From contig CP136064.1 of the NCBI GenBank assembly GCA_032622095.1, positions 134,113,129 to 134,177,128 of the forward strand: a stretch of 64,000 nucleotides of DNA, in the 5' to 3' direction. This DNA is from Siphonodentalium dalli (Eukaryota; Mollusca; Scaphopoda; Gadilida; Siphonodentaliidae). The position numbers were made by a program, and so were the translations under genes. Numbering within the stretch: position 1 is the first letter of the stretch; every line of letters starts with the position of its first letter. Below the pieces are notes generated by a model. That model did not search any database, had not been told where the DNA came from, and saw only the letters and a list, made by a program, of their open reading frames with translations. Of the stretch, positions 24,476 through 34,685 are shown in pieces.

Positions 24476-25884
24476 CATGTCACTAACAGATCGTAAAGGC
24501 GAAACCACACATTTTCATAGCAACATGACCTCATATAATGACGAATACACTTCGTATAATGGAGACACGACCCCGATACACATACCATCTGGCATACAAC
24601 CACTGACTATCACCAGAGACGGGGTCACCAAATTACTGAAGGATCTAAATCCATCCAAAGCAGCTGGCCCAGACGACATACCAAACCGAATACTTAAGGA
24701 GTGTGCAGAAGAACTTGGTCCAGGCCTGGCAAGCATATTCCAATACTCAATAGACACCGGGCAGCTACCAGATGACTGGAAGAAAGCAAACATCTCAAGC
24801 ATCTTCAAAAAAGGCGACAAACACACCGCAGGAAACTATCGGCCAGTCTCACTCACGTCTGTTGCTTGTAAGCTGCTGGAACATTGTATATGCAAACACA
24901 TGCTGAAACACCTCGAGAAGAACAATGTCCTCACAAAACTCAACCACGGCTTCAGATCAGGCTACTCGTGTGAATCGCAGCTTCTTACAACAATAGACGA
25001 CCTGACAAAATCATACAATAAGAAAAAACAAGTTGACATGATCATCCTAGACTTCTCCAAAGCATTCGACACGGTACCTCAGTAACCTCACAAGAAGCTC
25101 CTTTATAAACTACACCAGTATGGGATCCGTGGCCAACTCCACACATGGCTAGAGTGCGTCCTATCACAAAGGAAAATGAGAGTAGTACTGGAGGGACAGA
25201 CATCAGACGAAGTTGACGTGGACTCCGGTGTACCACAGGGAACAGTTCTGGGTCCTCTGTTATTCCTATGTCACATAAACGACCTACCAGATAGTGTCAA
25301 ATCTACAGTCAGACTTTTTGCCGATGACTGCCTACTCTACCGGCAGATAAACAACATCAATGACCAACATCAACTGCAACAAGATCTGCAGAGCCTTGAA
25401 GGATGGGCCAAACACTGGGGAATGTCCTTCAATGCAAAGAAGTGCTATGTGATGAGCATGCAAAAGAAACTTGACAAGATGTATATGCTAGATGGACAAA
25501 ACATAAAACAAGTGGCACACAACAGATACCTCGGACTAGAAATCTCAAACGACCTAAAATGGACAACACATATCAACAACATATCAAAGAAAGCAAATTC
25601 AACACTGGGCTTTCTACGCCGCAACCTGAAGTTCATGCCATGAAAACTCAAACAGATAGCATACTTATCCCTAGTCCGATCCATCATGGACTACGGCTCA
25701 ACCATCTGGGATCCATACCAACAAAAAGAAATTGATCTCCTAGAAAAAATACAGAGGAAAGCAGGGAGATTCATTAAAAATGACTATCGAAGCTACCACC
25801 CTGGATCAATGACGACCGTACTCAGTGAACTAAAGCTACCACCACTATACGAGAGGAGGAAAATACAGCGGCTGTCGTATTTTT

Positions 25885-27042
25885 GGGTACAGGACGTTTC
25901 GTACCATGGTCGTTTCGTACTTGGTCGTTTCGTACCATCTGGTCGTTTCGTACCATATTGTTTGGTCGTTTCGTACCGCATTCTTTGGTCGTTTCGTACC
26001 ATGTAAAAAATCAATTGGTCGTTTCGTACCGTGTGTTGGAAATGGGGAAAACACGGTATTTTATATATATATTTATATTATGTTTGTATAATTATTCATG
26101 TTTTGGAATGCGGCGAAAGATCTTAATAATAATGATTCTTATAAGATTTGCTTACATCGAATGTGAATAACAATCACGCTGACAATAGTATTCATCTGAT
26201 TGACTGCGGGAAAGATCTTATAAGATGTTTTTACAACAAGTGTTAATACTAATCACGCTGTATAAACAAGAGGTGAGCTCTTACTGATTACCACTAATTA
26301 CCACCTGGCTTCTTGATCACACCTTTTCGTGAGTTGTTTTTGTTGGAATCCTATAAGTAACATGAGATCCCCCATCATTTCATCATTCATCTCACAATCA
26401 TGTCTGACTTTCTCTCCGACGTTAATTGTATAGACTGTTCCAGAGAGGTTCGTCCGCGTCAACACGGTCTTCAATGTGAAGGTTATTATATCCTGGTTCC
26501 AATGCTCAAGAAGGAATCGGCAACGACAGACATGACAGTAAAGTTGGTTGGTGAAAAAAAGATGAAAAGGTACCAAAGACTCCAGTATCGGGAGAACCAG
26601 GCGCAACTATCTGCTTGTGGAGTAACTACGAAAACGGCGGCATCTCCACCAGTGGTCTGTTGAAGGCATGTTCAAAACTGTTTGCGCCAACAGTTGTTGT
26701 CATTGCTGTCGAGTCGGCTGATTGTTAATATCAAATATCATGTACGTCCCATATTGTTGTGTAAAATAATGTTGTTAATGTTAATATGTTATTGTTATTT
26801 TAAAATAAAGAATAAAGTATGAAATTAATACTGTTTTCCCCCCCATTCCCAACATGGTACAACACATGGTACGAAACGACCAATTGATTTTCTACATGGT
26901 ACGAAACTACCAATTGATTTTCTACATGGTACGAAACGACCAAACAATGCGGTACGAAACGACCAAAAAATATGGTACGAAACGACCAGATGGTACGAAA
27001 CGTCCAGGTACGAAACGACCATGGTACGAAACGTCTAGAAGC
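25885..27042. mobile_element. Mutator-like foldback element with minisatellite TIRs, inserted in the LINE
   Basis: 1.16 kb bounded by CGTATTTTT on both sides (25876-25884 and 27043-27051), a 9-bp duplication. Removing the element and one copy restores the LINE reading frame, which confirms the boundaries. Each end is an array of the 14-mer GGTACGAAACGACC, in opposite orientation left (25,893-26,032) and right (26,853-27,031). TCAATTG spacers sit at matching positions in both arms. A 9-bp duplication and long TIRs are characteristic of MULEs (family knowledge). Confidence 0.88.
26400..26663 (+). pseudogene. Remnant of a zinc-binding N-terminal coding segment in the foldback element
   Basis: The first 28 codons read MSDFLSDV followed by CIDC, REVRPRQHGLQCEG. 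The spacing Cys-x2-Cys...His...Cys resembles the zinc-binding start found on some animal MULE-associated proteins. From about 26,485 the sequence drifts into unrelated codons and stops at 26,661. I read this as a decayed exon of the autonomous relative. The family attribution is from memory of the motif and is uncertain; it could equally be a captured host fragment. Confidence 0.4.
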
Positions 27043-27459
27043 CGTATTTTTACAAGGTGGTAATGAACCTGGTACCAGCTATGCCATCCGACAATTTCCT
27101 CACCAAAAAGAGAGAGACCAGAAAAATTACATAAAAAACATTCAGTGACCATCAAGTAACAAACCTGGTCAAGAAGTACGAAACGAAAAACAACAAGTGC
27201 TTCCAAGTGCCACGATCATACTGTGCACAATACGAGAACTCCTTCTTTGTTCGCACCACAATCGACTGGAACCACCTGAATGATTATATTGTGTCGTCGG
27301 AATCACCAGAGACCTTCCTTGCTGCTTTAGTTACCAGCAAAAGAGGAAAAGACACAAAAACCGCGCAACTAACATCTTCCCAGTCACCGTCCAACATTAC
27401 CACTATTGGGATCTTGGACGTAACAATACAGATACAGATACATATAATATAATTTCGGC

Positions 27460-27550
27460 TAGTAACTATTCCACCTCGTATAATTGCGAAACCACTCCAT
27501 ATAATCACAATACGACTCAATATAAAGGCGGAACCACCTCATATATCAGG
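27460..27550. repeat. Distal fragment of the 21-bp minisatellite
   Basis: CCACCTCGTATAATTGCGAA, CCACTCCATATAATCACAAT and CGACTCAATATAAAGGCGGA follow the same 21-bp rhythm as 23.27-24.48 kb, with more substitutions. Its position directly after the LINE tail shows the LINE inserted within the array. Confidence 0.8.
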
Positions 27551-27899
27551 AGTGGGGTGTATCTTTGTATGACCCAAATATGTGAGTAATGACAGTTGAG
27601 TCCACGACAGGAGGATCAACCATGTCTTGCACACCGGAAGCCGAAATAAGCTAATGGCGTAGGCAGTGCACCCTGCTGAAAAGGCAGTTTCAGAATCAGA
27701 CAGAAAGTTGACTCATTAAAATAAGAAATAAAGCCCCACGTCCTTCAGTATATAGGGTACTGAGATTACCATATACATATCTTACCTGAGGTAAGAATGC
27801 AATAATTCAAAAAATTTCAAGTAACGAAAGATGAAAAACTAAGCATTTTGACCCATTCTTCTATGGCAAGCCGTTTTCACATTTTCGATTGATTTTAAC
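27551..27899. other. Unassigned spacer
   Basis: No gene or repeat was recognised between the minisatellite fragment and MITE C. Confidence 0.5.
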
Positions 27900-27903
27900 T
27901 TAA

Positions 27904-28496
27904 AGGGGTACTGTACGCCATTTTCAATAAATTCCCGGTGATAACAACGATCTATTATCGATACTATATAGAAATATAAGTAATTTGAGTCGAAGATGTA
28001 TTCTGTAAACGCTCAGGTTAATAGGCTATCTTAAAATTTAATAATTTAAAAGTTAATAATTTAATATAAATTGATTTTATGGCTCCAGCCATAAAATGGC
28101 GTCTCTTAAAATTGGAATTTCCGTGTACAAAACGTAATCAAATTATAATTGAGGGATACTGGATTAATAAAACAATTGCACACACGATCGTTTGAAACAT
28201 TATGCTTATACGGGGAGAAAACCCAAGCCACTCATTGACTAGTGACCATACACTAACTTAAATGAGTATATGGGACTGCTAAGCATATAATATAATGTTT
28301 ATTTGATTCATTTGGTTGAAAACTGTACAAAAATTACTCGACAACGACAATTTGTATTTTTGCATTCCGGTAAATTTGCCATCCGTAACAATACTTCGTA
28401 CTCAACAGACTTTCAAAAAATGGAAAAGTTGTTACCTTATTCTCCGACTCGGGGATTATAGAAACCAACAACAACATCTTGGGTACAGTACCCCCT
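27904..28496. mobile_element. TTAA-flanked MITE, family C
   Basis: 593 bp from AGGGGTACTGTAC to GTACAGTACCCCCT, with TTAA on both sides (27900-27903 and 28497-28500). The TIRs are about 14 bp. Non-coding. The right-hand TTAA belongs to the first unit of the adjacent TTAAGTCC palindrome array, so the element probably landed in that array. Confidence 0.78.
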
Positions 28497-28498
28497 TT

Positions 28499-28792
28499 AA
28501 GTCCAATTATTTGGACTTATATAAGTCCAAATAATTGGACTTAAGTCCAAATAATTGGACTTAAGTCCAAATAGCGAATTGGACTTAAGTCCAAATACCA
28601 CATAATTGTGAATTCGGCGAGGAATTGTACTTAAGTCCAAATGAATTACACTTAAGTCCAAATACCGATATTTTCATCTATTTGGACTTAAGTCCAATTC
28701 CTCGCCGAATTAACAATTATGTGGTATTTGGACTTAAGTACAATTCATTTGGACTTAAGTACAATTCATTTGGACTTAAGTCCAATTCATTT
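28499..28792. repeat. Array of TTGGACTTAAGTCCAA palindromes
   Basis: At least eight full or near-full copies of a 14-16 bp perfect palindrome centred on CTTAAG lie within 290 bp, separated by short spacers. A second level of symmetry exists: ACCACATAATTGTGAATTCG with GCGAGGAATT (about 28,597-28,627) is inverted at 28,695-28,728. The region is therefore a hairpin made of hairpins. No coding. Confidence 0.9.
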
Positions 28793-29811
28793 GTATAAGA
28801 AACACCCCCATCAGATATTAAGCAGGTCTGGTTTTGCTCATAGGGCGGAGTTGTGGGAAAATGGCCATAATTGTCACAACATTGTTTCAACTGCGTTGAT
28901 TTCCCAAACTATCGTCAAAGCACTCTTTCATGTTTGTCAAAACTCGCTTTCGTGTCTGTCAAAACATTACATCGACTGAGTTGACATCGCTTGAGGTGGC
29001 CTCACTGACCATGCTTCACTGATCAGTCAAAGCATTCTTTGATGTCTGCATTTTATTAGTATGGTGGGTAAATGTCCGGTGGGTAATTGTCCGGGTGGGG
29101 AAATGTCCGTATACCGATAATAATGTTACCAGAGTCCGACCAGGTAGATAAAATACCACCCCTTGCTCTTTATAAATTTAACCTGATAAAAAAGTTACAA
29201 CTTATGTACAGGGTCCACACTCGATCGAGGCTGCATGCACTAATGGAATTATGGCTGCTAATTTGTTTATATATAAAGCGTATGTTAAAGGGATAGTACT
29301 CAGATGACCGGGGGTACGTCGATCGCAAGTTGCAAAACAGAGTTCAGTCCCCTCGCCACGCGATGTCCTCCGACTGCGTGACTTTAAGCACTGTCTGATT
29401 TGTTTACCTCCGGGTTGGGAAAACCCAAAAATTGTAACTTCCGCATTGTTACTTCGCAAGTTAACGACGTTTGTTGTGAGAAATTCGCACCACAAAGACA
29501 ATATATATTGCAGAAATTATACTCGCAACGCTTATGTGATATGGAAATGCGACATTCCACGGTCAGTGTCCGTTTAATCGTACCGGTACTCAAGTAATCC
29601 TAGACAGTTGACAGCAGCCAGCAGGTTGAATTTGGAATGATCTGGAATGGAAGACGAGTCACAAACTAGTTTCCATTATTGGCATGAACTGATCGATGAA
29701 TACGTTGCAGTATATCGGCTGATGTCAACCCCATGCAGACTTGGAAGGTTGCGTAAGTTTGTGTCTTACTAAATTGTATGGGAAAGGGAGCCCAAATTCA
29801 CATTTAAATAT
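28793..29811. other. Unassigned, with a short GGGTAAATGTCCGG repeat
   Basis: GGTGGGTAAATGTCC, GGTGGGTAATTGTCC and GGTGGGGAAATGTCC follow one another at about 29,063-29,109. Imperfect repeats of TCAAAGCA..CTTTCATGT..GTCAAAAC occur at 28,915-28,970. No gene was recognised. Confidence 0.5.
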
Positions 29812-30144
29812 CAGGTCTGGGTGAACACCAATTGATCGAAATCCAATAAAACATGGCTGACACTGACATGCCGAGTCAGTACTGTCAGTAGCCGAGAGGT
29901 GCTCACTCCAATTCTTGAATATTTAAATGGTGTTTGTTTGAAGATTTTTAAACGTTTATTTATATTCTCATTCTCTCAAAAGAAATCCAAATGTTTTTAA
30001 GTAGTTACCAAGTTGAACGATATCATGCCTGGGAACAGTTTAGTGTGACTCCCCTTATCTCAGATGCATCTAGGTGGTGTAAGACCAGTCTATATTAGAT
30101 CGATTAGTCTAAATAAAGATCTATTGGTGGTTCACCCAGACCTG
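29812..30144. mobile_element. MITE with CAGGTCTGGGTGAAC termini, copy 1
   Basis: CAGGTCTGGGTGAACACCAA at 29,812 is mirrored by TTGGTGGTTCACCCAGACCTG ending at 30,144 (one indel). Non-coding. The first bases CAGGTCTGG match the start of the large element at 45,594 and the ends fit the CAG...CTG style of hAT transposons, but I find no 8-bp duplication. Confidence 0.6.
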
Positions 30145-30194
30145 CATGTTTATTAATAATCGCATTGAATGTACCGAAGCTCAACAATCATCTG

Positions 30195-30461
30195 CAGGTC
30201 TCGGTGAACCACTGGTTGATCTGTATAAAACTGATCAGTCTATCTTTATATTGAATATATTCAGTAAATAATTATTCCGTGTCTTTCAACAGAAATTATA
30301 ATTATCTCTTTTTAAGTATTGGATGTAATATAATTACCACTATAGAACAGTTCAGAGTGACTCGACTTATCCCCAATGCCTGCATATGATGAATGACCAA
30401 TCGGTCTATTCTATAGCGATTAGTCTAATAAAGGTCGATCGTTGGTTCACCATATGACCTG
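30195..30461. mobile_element. MITE with CAGGTCTCGGTGAAC termini, copy 2 (diverged)
   Basis: Starts CAGGTCTCGGTGAACCACTG and ends TGGTTCACCATATGACCTG. Its second half matches copy 1 (GAACAGTT.AG.GTGACTC and GATTAGTCTAA), only 50 bp away in the same orientation. Probably an old tandem pair. Confidence 0.55.
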
Positions 30462-30528
30462 TTCATTTGCACTTAAGTGCAAATTATTTAAACAGCGTAA
30501 ATCATTTGCACATTTAAAGTGCTATTAA

Positions 30529-31038
30529 AGGCATGTGAGGCCTTAGTTGTCGAAAATATTGATATTTGTTCTAATCACCGTAAACAGAAAAACATTAAAA
30601 CGCATACAGTTTCGTTCATATATACCATGACCATCACGTAAACAGCATGTTATCATAAAGACCTACAATATTTTACCTAAGCAAGAGCCTGATTGTGTTA
30701 CAGAAGACAGCACAATATTAATGCAACTCTTGAACTGGCTAATCTCACACACAAATGGCATAAACGCTCTTTATTAGTTCCATATCAGGAATTCACCAAC
30801 AAAGAACGCTCTTTATGTTTACCATCATAATATAAACAAACACCAGAAAAGTTACTTTTTATGCTTTTGTTTACATAACAATGGTCAAACATTTGACAAT
30901 AACATACTGTTTATGCGATATTTCTTATTTTTATATGGACAAAGTCTGTCTACATTTTGATGTTCTTTATTTTTGTGGCGGTTTTCGAAGGGTGGAAATA
31001 TTTTCACAGGATACCCACCGCCAAGGCCAACCGTACCT
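30529..31038. mobile_element. TTAA-flanked MITE, family B, copy 2
   Basis: 510 bp, AGGCATGTGAGGCCTTAG to CAAGGCCAACCGTACCT, flanked by TTAA (30525-30528 and 31039-31042). Closely related to 21,302-21,795. The visible inverted duplication of 31-64 kb begins inside this element because the window ends inside its mirror copy, so the whole element is probably part of the arm. Confidence 0.87.
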
Positions 31039-31042
31039 TTAA

Positions 31043-32620
31043 ATTATCTGTATCTGGAATATGTACCATACATGAAAGGTGTTCATAGACCCAATCATTT
31101 AATTATGCTCTATGTAAAAAAAACATTTATTTGAGCTCAATTAAGCGCACATCATTTGCGCTTAAGTGTAAATAAGACATGAGACTATCATACATGTATT
31201 TAATAATATATACTAGTCCACCTATTTGTAATTCCTTTCTCAGAGTCTAATTCACTCTTTTTTTATTTCTAGACAATCTGATTTATGCTCAAGCTCAAAT
31301 AGATGAATTTTACTTTTAAAAGAGCAAATAAATTAATTCCGCTTTATAAGGCACTTTAAGAGCAAATCAAATCTGTCAGATTATCACTTGGCCTTACATA
31401 TGGGTGTCTTTTGTTTTGTTATATCTCCTCCCAAAATATGCATTACCCCAACCAATATCATAAGAACTGCTGAACATATGCAGTTAACAGGGATGGGTAT
31501 ATATCCTGTGTACCTGTTAGGAAATTGTGGACTACAAGTGGAACAATTTTCCTCTACCAACATTGGTATCTCCCACCCACATAATATTTTTCCACTTATT
31601 TTACCCTCACAATCACATATTTTGCTTTATATAGTGATGATATGGCAAGAAATTAACTATATCTGAGAAAAATTTGGTTGAGTCTGGGTTTGTGAGGGGG
31701 TGGACTCGGGGGAGATACCCAGGACTGAGAATCTTCTCCGCCGCCCATCTAGTAGCTGCATATGATCAAAACATCATCTATCTCTTATTTTGCTTTATAT
31801 ACCATACTTCATCCGAGAAAAAGTTTATTAAGTTGGGGGAGATACCAAGTCCTGATTATCACTTATTTTGCTTTATATAGTCCAAACATTCTCATATGTA
31901 GCTCAGGGAAGAATCCAGAGATAATTTGGGGACACCTGTTTCCAGCAGAGGATATGTACCGGTATCCCAATATAACTTTAAAATACGGCTTCTACACCGA
32001 ACCAACACAGATACAGACGCATATATTATAAATAGGACATAATATTTCTGATTTAAAAATTCAACATGCAAATGAAGGCCGTATTGCAACTGCAGATTTT
32101 TTAATACAGCGCTTATTGTTGAATTGCCTTGAAAATTCAGGTTGATTCAATACTGTCCACTGGGAATTTGGGGTCATTTGGGCTTCTCAAGTTTGGGCAC
32201 CCATACCTGTAACAGCTATCAAAACAGCCCTGGAAATTTCCCTGATGTAGCTTCTGCATGAGTGGGGGGGGGGGGATTATAATCAGCCTGATCATACTTG
32301 GGTAGCACCCATCCATCCAAACACCAACACAATCAACTCAATAAAGTTAATTTCTCACCATTTCATGACTATATAAAGCAATAATAAGCAATAAAATCAT
32401 AAGTTTATTTTTTCTCATATGTAGCTACTAGGTGGTAATTGGATACTCAGGTCCTTTTATCTCCCCCCCCCCCCCCCCCCCAATACCTGTTCAGTGACCT
32501 GTTAGGAAATTATCGAGTACCGGTATATGAGACATAGGTTTGTCATGATATTTTAAGTTTAATATCTTTGTAGAAGTAAGATGTCCAAAACTTCAACTAT
32601 CAAGGTGAATTTCTTCGGGT
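31043..32620. other. Arm sequence without a recognised gene
   Basis: Contains a CTTAAG palindrome (TTTGCGCTTAAGTGTAAAT, about 31,160), ATTTTGCTTTATATAG phrases repeated at 31,620, 31,790 and 31,866 with GGGGGAGATACC, and a 19-nt C run (32,463-32,481). A segment at 31,895-32,240 is related in reverse to the element at 50,997-51,290. Open frames up to 92 codons look accidental. Confidence 0.5.
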
Positions 32621-32860
32621 TAACCCTTTCATGACTGCATCTTGAAATTTTGTGAAAACCCTGTTCCAATGCATTCTCTTATATTTAAGAGAATTAATGC
32701 ATTCTCTTATATTTAAGAGAATTCATTGGCTTAACAATATTTACCTTGACCTTATAAGCCAGTGCATTCTCTTATATATTCGAGGCTCCATATATAATAG
32801 AATGCACTGGCACAGGATCATTAATGCTGAACCAGCATGGCTCCAGTCATAAAAGGGTTA
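32621..32860. mobile_element. Small MITE with TAACCCTTTCATGACTG ends and AAGAGAATGCA hairpins
   Basis: TAACCCTTTCATGACTG at 32,621 is mirrored by CAGTCATAAAAGGGTTA at 32,860. The interior repeats TGCATTCTCTTATAT and its complement four times, giving nested hairpins. A second, diverged copy is at 50,158-50,430. Flanking TA could be the duplication. Confidence 0.7.
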
Positions 32861-32861
32861 C

Positions 32862-34015
32862 GACCTGTAGCCCGTGCCAAAGGATTTAGTCATGCAAAGA
32901 GTAAAATCCAAGATGGCTGCTGGTGGCCATGTTTTTTGCCGAATGACCCCAAAATGACTCTACATGTCAATGCCAACAGCTATGACAAATTTTATAATGA
33001 TCCAATTTTATAATGACCAAAGGTACGACCTGTAGCCCGTGCTAGAGGAAATTGTTGACGAGTCACACACAAACACACACACACAGACGACGATACCAAG
33101 CCATGGCAATAGCTAAAACTTTACAAAGTAAAGTTGAGCTAAAAATGAAAACACCACCTTCCCACCTGGGCCACCCATATTTTTCAATGACCGTTTATTA
33201 CCAGAAATACAGGTATAGTTTTCGCCCTGAAGAATAAATGTGAAATGGGCCTCTCTGGCTCACATATATGTTAGTTAAGACTAACCCAACCATTTGTTTT
33301 ATTAGCTGAACTTTACTTTGTAAAGTTTGAGCTATTGCCATGGCTTTGTCGTCTGTGTGTGCGTATGTGTGTGTGTGATTCGTCAACAATACAGGCTACA
33401 GGTGCTACTTGTGGTCGGATCATTATGAAATTTGACATAGCTGTTGATATCAACATTTAGACCAGAACCGTTCATTTTGGGGTCATTCTGAAGAAAAAAA
33501 ACATGGCCGCCAGCGACCATCTTGGATTTCAATATTCAATCCATTAGCACGGGCTACAGGTCGTACTGTTCTTCTAATTATCATGAAATTTGTCACGGAT
33601 GTTAACAATGACATGTAGATGCGAACGAGTAACTTTGGGGTCATTCGGCCAAAAAAATGGCTACTGGCAGCCATCTTAGATTTTACTGTTTGCATGACTA
33701 AATTCTCTGGCACAGCCTACAGGTTGTACCTTTGGTTGGATCATCATGAAATTTGTCACGGATGTTAATATTGACATTGAGATGGGGAATGAGTAATTTT
33801 GGGGTCATTCGGCTACATTAGTGGGGTCGTTAGGCCAAAAATCATGGCCGCTGGCAGCCATCTTGGATTTTACTCTTTGCATGACTAAATCCTTTGGCCA
33901 GGGTTACAGGTCGCATCTTTTGTCAGATCATTGTGAAATTTGTCATGGATGAGATAGAGTCATTTTTTGGTTATTCGGCCAAAATCATGGCTGATGGTCA
34001 AAAACTCAAAATGGA
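32862..34015. repeat. Foldback array of ~165-188 bp CCATCTTGGATTT units around a CA-rich core
   Basis: Four direct units (about 33,395-33,550, 33,550-33,715, 33,716-33,903 and 33,904-34,015) each carry CTACAGGTCGTAC, ATGAAATTTGTCA, TTTTGGGGTCATTCGGCC and GGCAGCCATCTTGGATTTTA. One unit lies in reverse on the left (32,862-33,025). Between them, GACGAGTCACACACAAACAC and TGGCAATAGCTAAAACTTTA (33,057-33,123) are mirrored at 33,320-33,385. This composition is typical of abundant dispersed repeats in marine invertebrates. Non-coding. Confidence 0.82.
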
Positions 34016-34545
34016 AAAAATGAATTTTTATTCCAAACCAATTGCAGCACATCTCACACCATATCATATGTCATCTTATATGATGCACATTCTTTATTCA
34101 ATATTCCAATGATGTTATAGATATTCTTTTCTGACAGAAAAGTATTTAAAAATGTATGCCGTTTCATGTTAAACCAAAAATTAAATCAACTTTTCTTATA
34201 TTTCAGATCAGTTGTTCATGCACTTGTAGCCCAGTCCAAGCACAGAATATGAATAGAAGGAATGAAAGAATGATTGAGACCGATGGGTGTCAGCATGGTT
34301 TGAGGATTGCACCACTAGAATATTGACAGGTACATACATGTACATTAGAATTCTGAGAGCGGACATTTGAAACATTTTTTTGTTATAACTGATGTAGTTT
34401 ATATCTACAGCTTAGCTTGTCAAAGGTTCTTTACTAAATACTAAGTGACAAGTAGTTCCCTTAGGATATTTTCTATCTGTTGGTGTATCCTGAATTCCCT
34501 CCAAATGAATAATAGACATACAGTAATGCCCTCAGTAATCGACCT

Positions 34546-34685
34546 CTTAACCAAAGCAGAATTATGGGTAACTTTTCAGGATTTAGTCGGAAATATGGCT
34601 CTCGGGAGAGCTTTCCGATGAATGGCAACAAGCCATATTTCCGACTAAATCCTGAAAAGTTACCCATAATTCTGCTTTGGTTAAG
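34546..34685. repeat. Perfect 55-bp-arm hairpin with 30-nt loop
   Basis: Bases 34,546-34,600 (CTTAACCAAAGCAGAATTAT...AAATATGGCT) are an exact reverse complement of 34,631-34,685; the loop is CTCGGGAGAGC...GGCAACA. The transcript would form one continuous stem. No promoter or RNA family was recognised. Probably the core of a tiny foldback MITE. Confidence 0.93.

Larger units (their letters stand above)
24567..27452 (+). pseudogene. 5'-truncated non-LTR retrotransposon (reverse transcriptase), split by a foldback element
   Basis: This is the C-terminal part of a LINE ORF2 of the Jockey/CR1-like type. The endonuclease is missing, so the copy is 5'-truncated. Reverse-transcriptase landmarks appear in order: AAGPDDIPNRILK (about 24,660), NYRPVSLTSVACKLLE (24,835), HGFRSGYSCESQL (24,945), motif A FSKAFDTV (25,055), VPQGTVLGPLLF (25,230), the catalytic FADD (25,318-25,329) and YLGLEI (25,528). 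The reading frame is kept throughout. In-frame stops lie at 25,083 (within a 9-bp AGTAACCTC insertion after DTVP), at 25,641 (TGA where arginine is usual, a likely CGA-to-TGA change) and in the 3' part near 27,129. The frame is cut at 25,884 and resumes at 27,052 (YKVV..LVPAMP, then SFFVRTTIDWNHL). The 3' end is an ATACAG-type tail (27,428-27,450). The element lies inside the 21-bp minisatellite, which flanks it on both sides. Confidence 0.93.

Noticed and set aside
28499..28792. CRISPR-like array
   Set aside because: Repeats are short palindromes with irregular spacers in an evidently eukaryotic, transposon-rich context; no cas-like genes.
29202..29597. Overlapping frames of 65-99 codons on both strands
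   Set aside because: No recognisable motif, both strands open, surrounded by MITE-like sequence.
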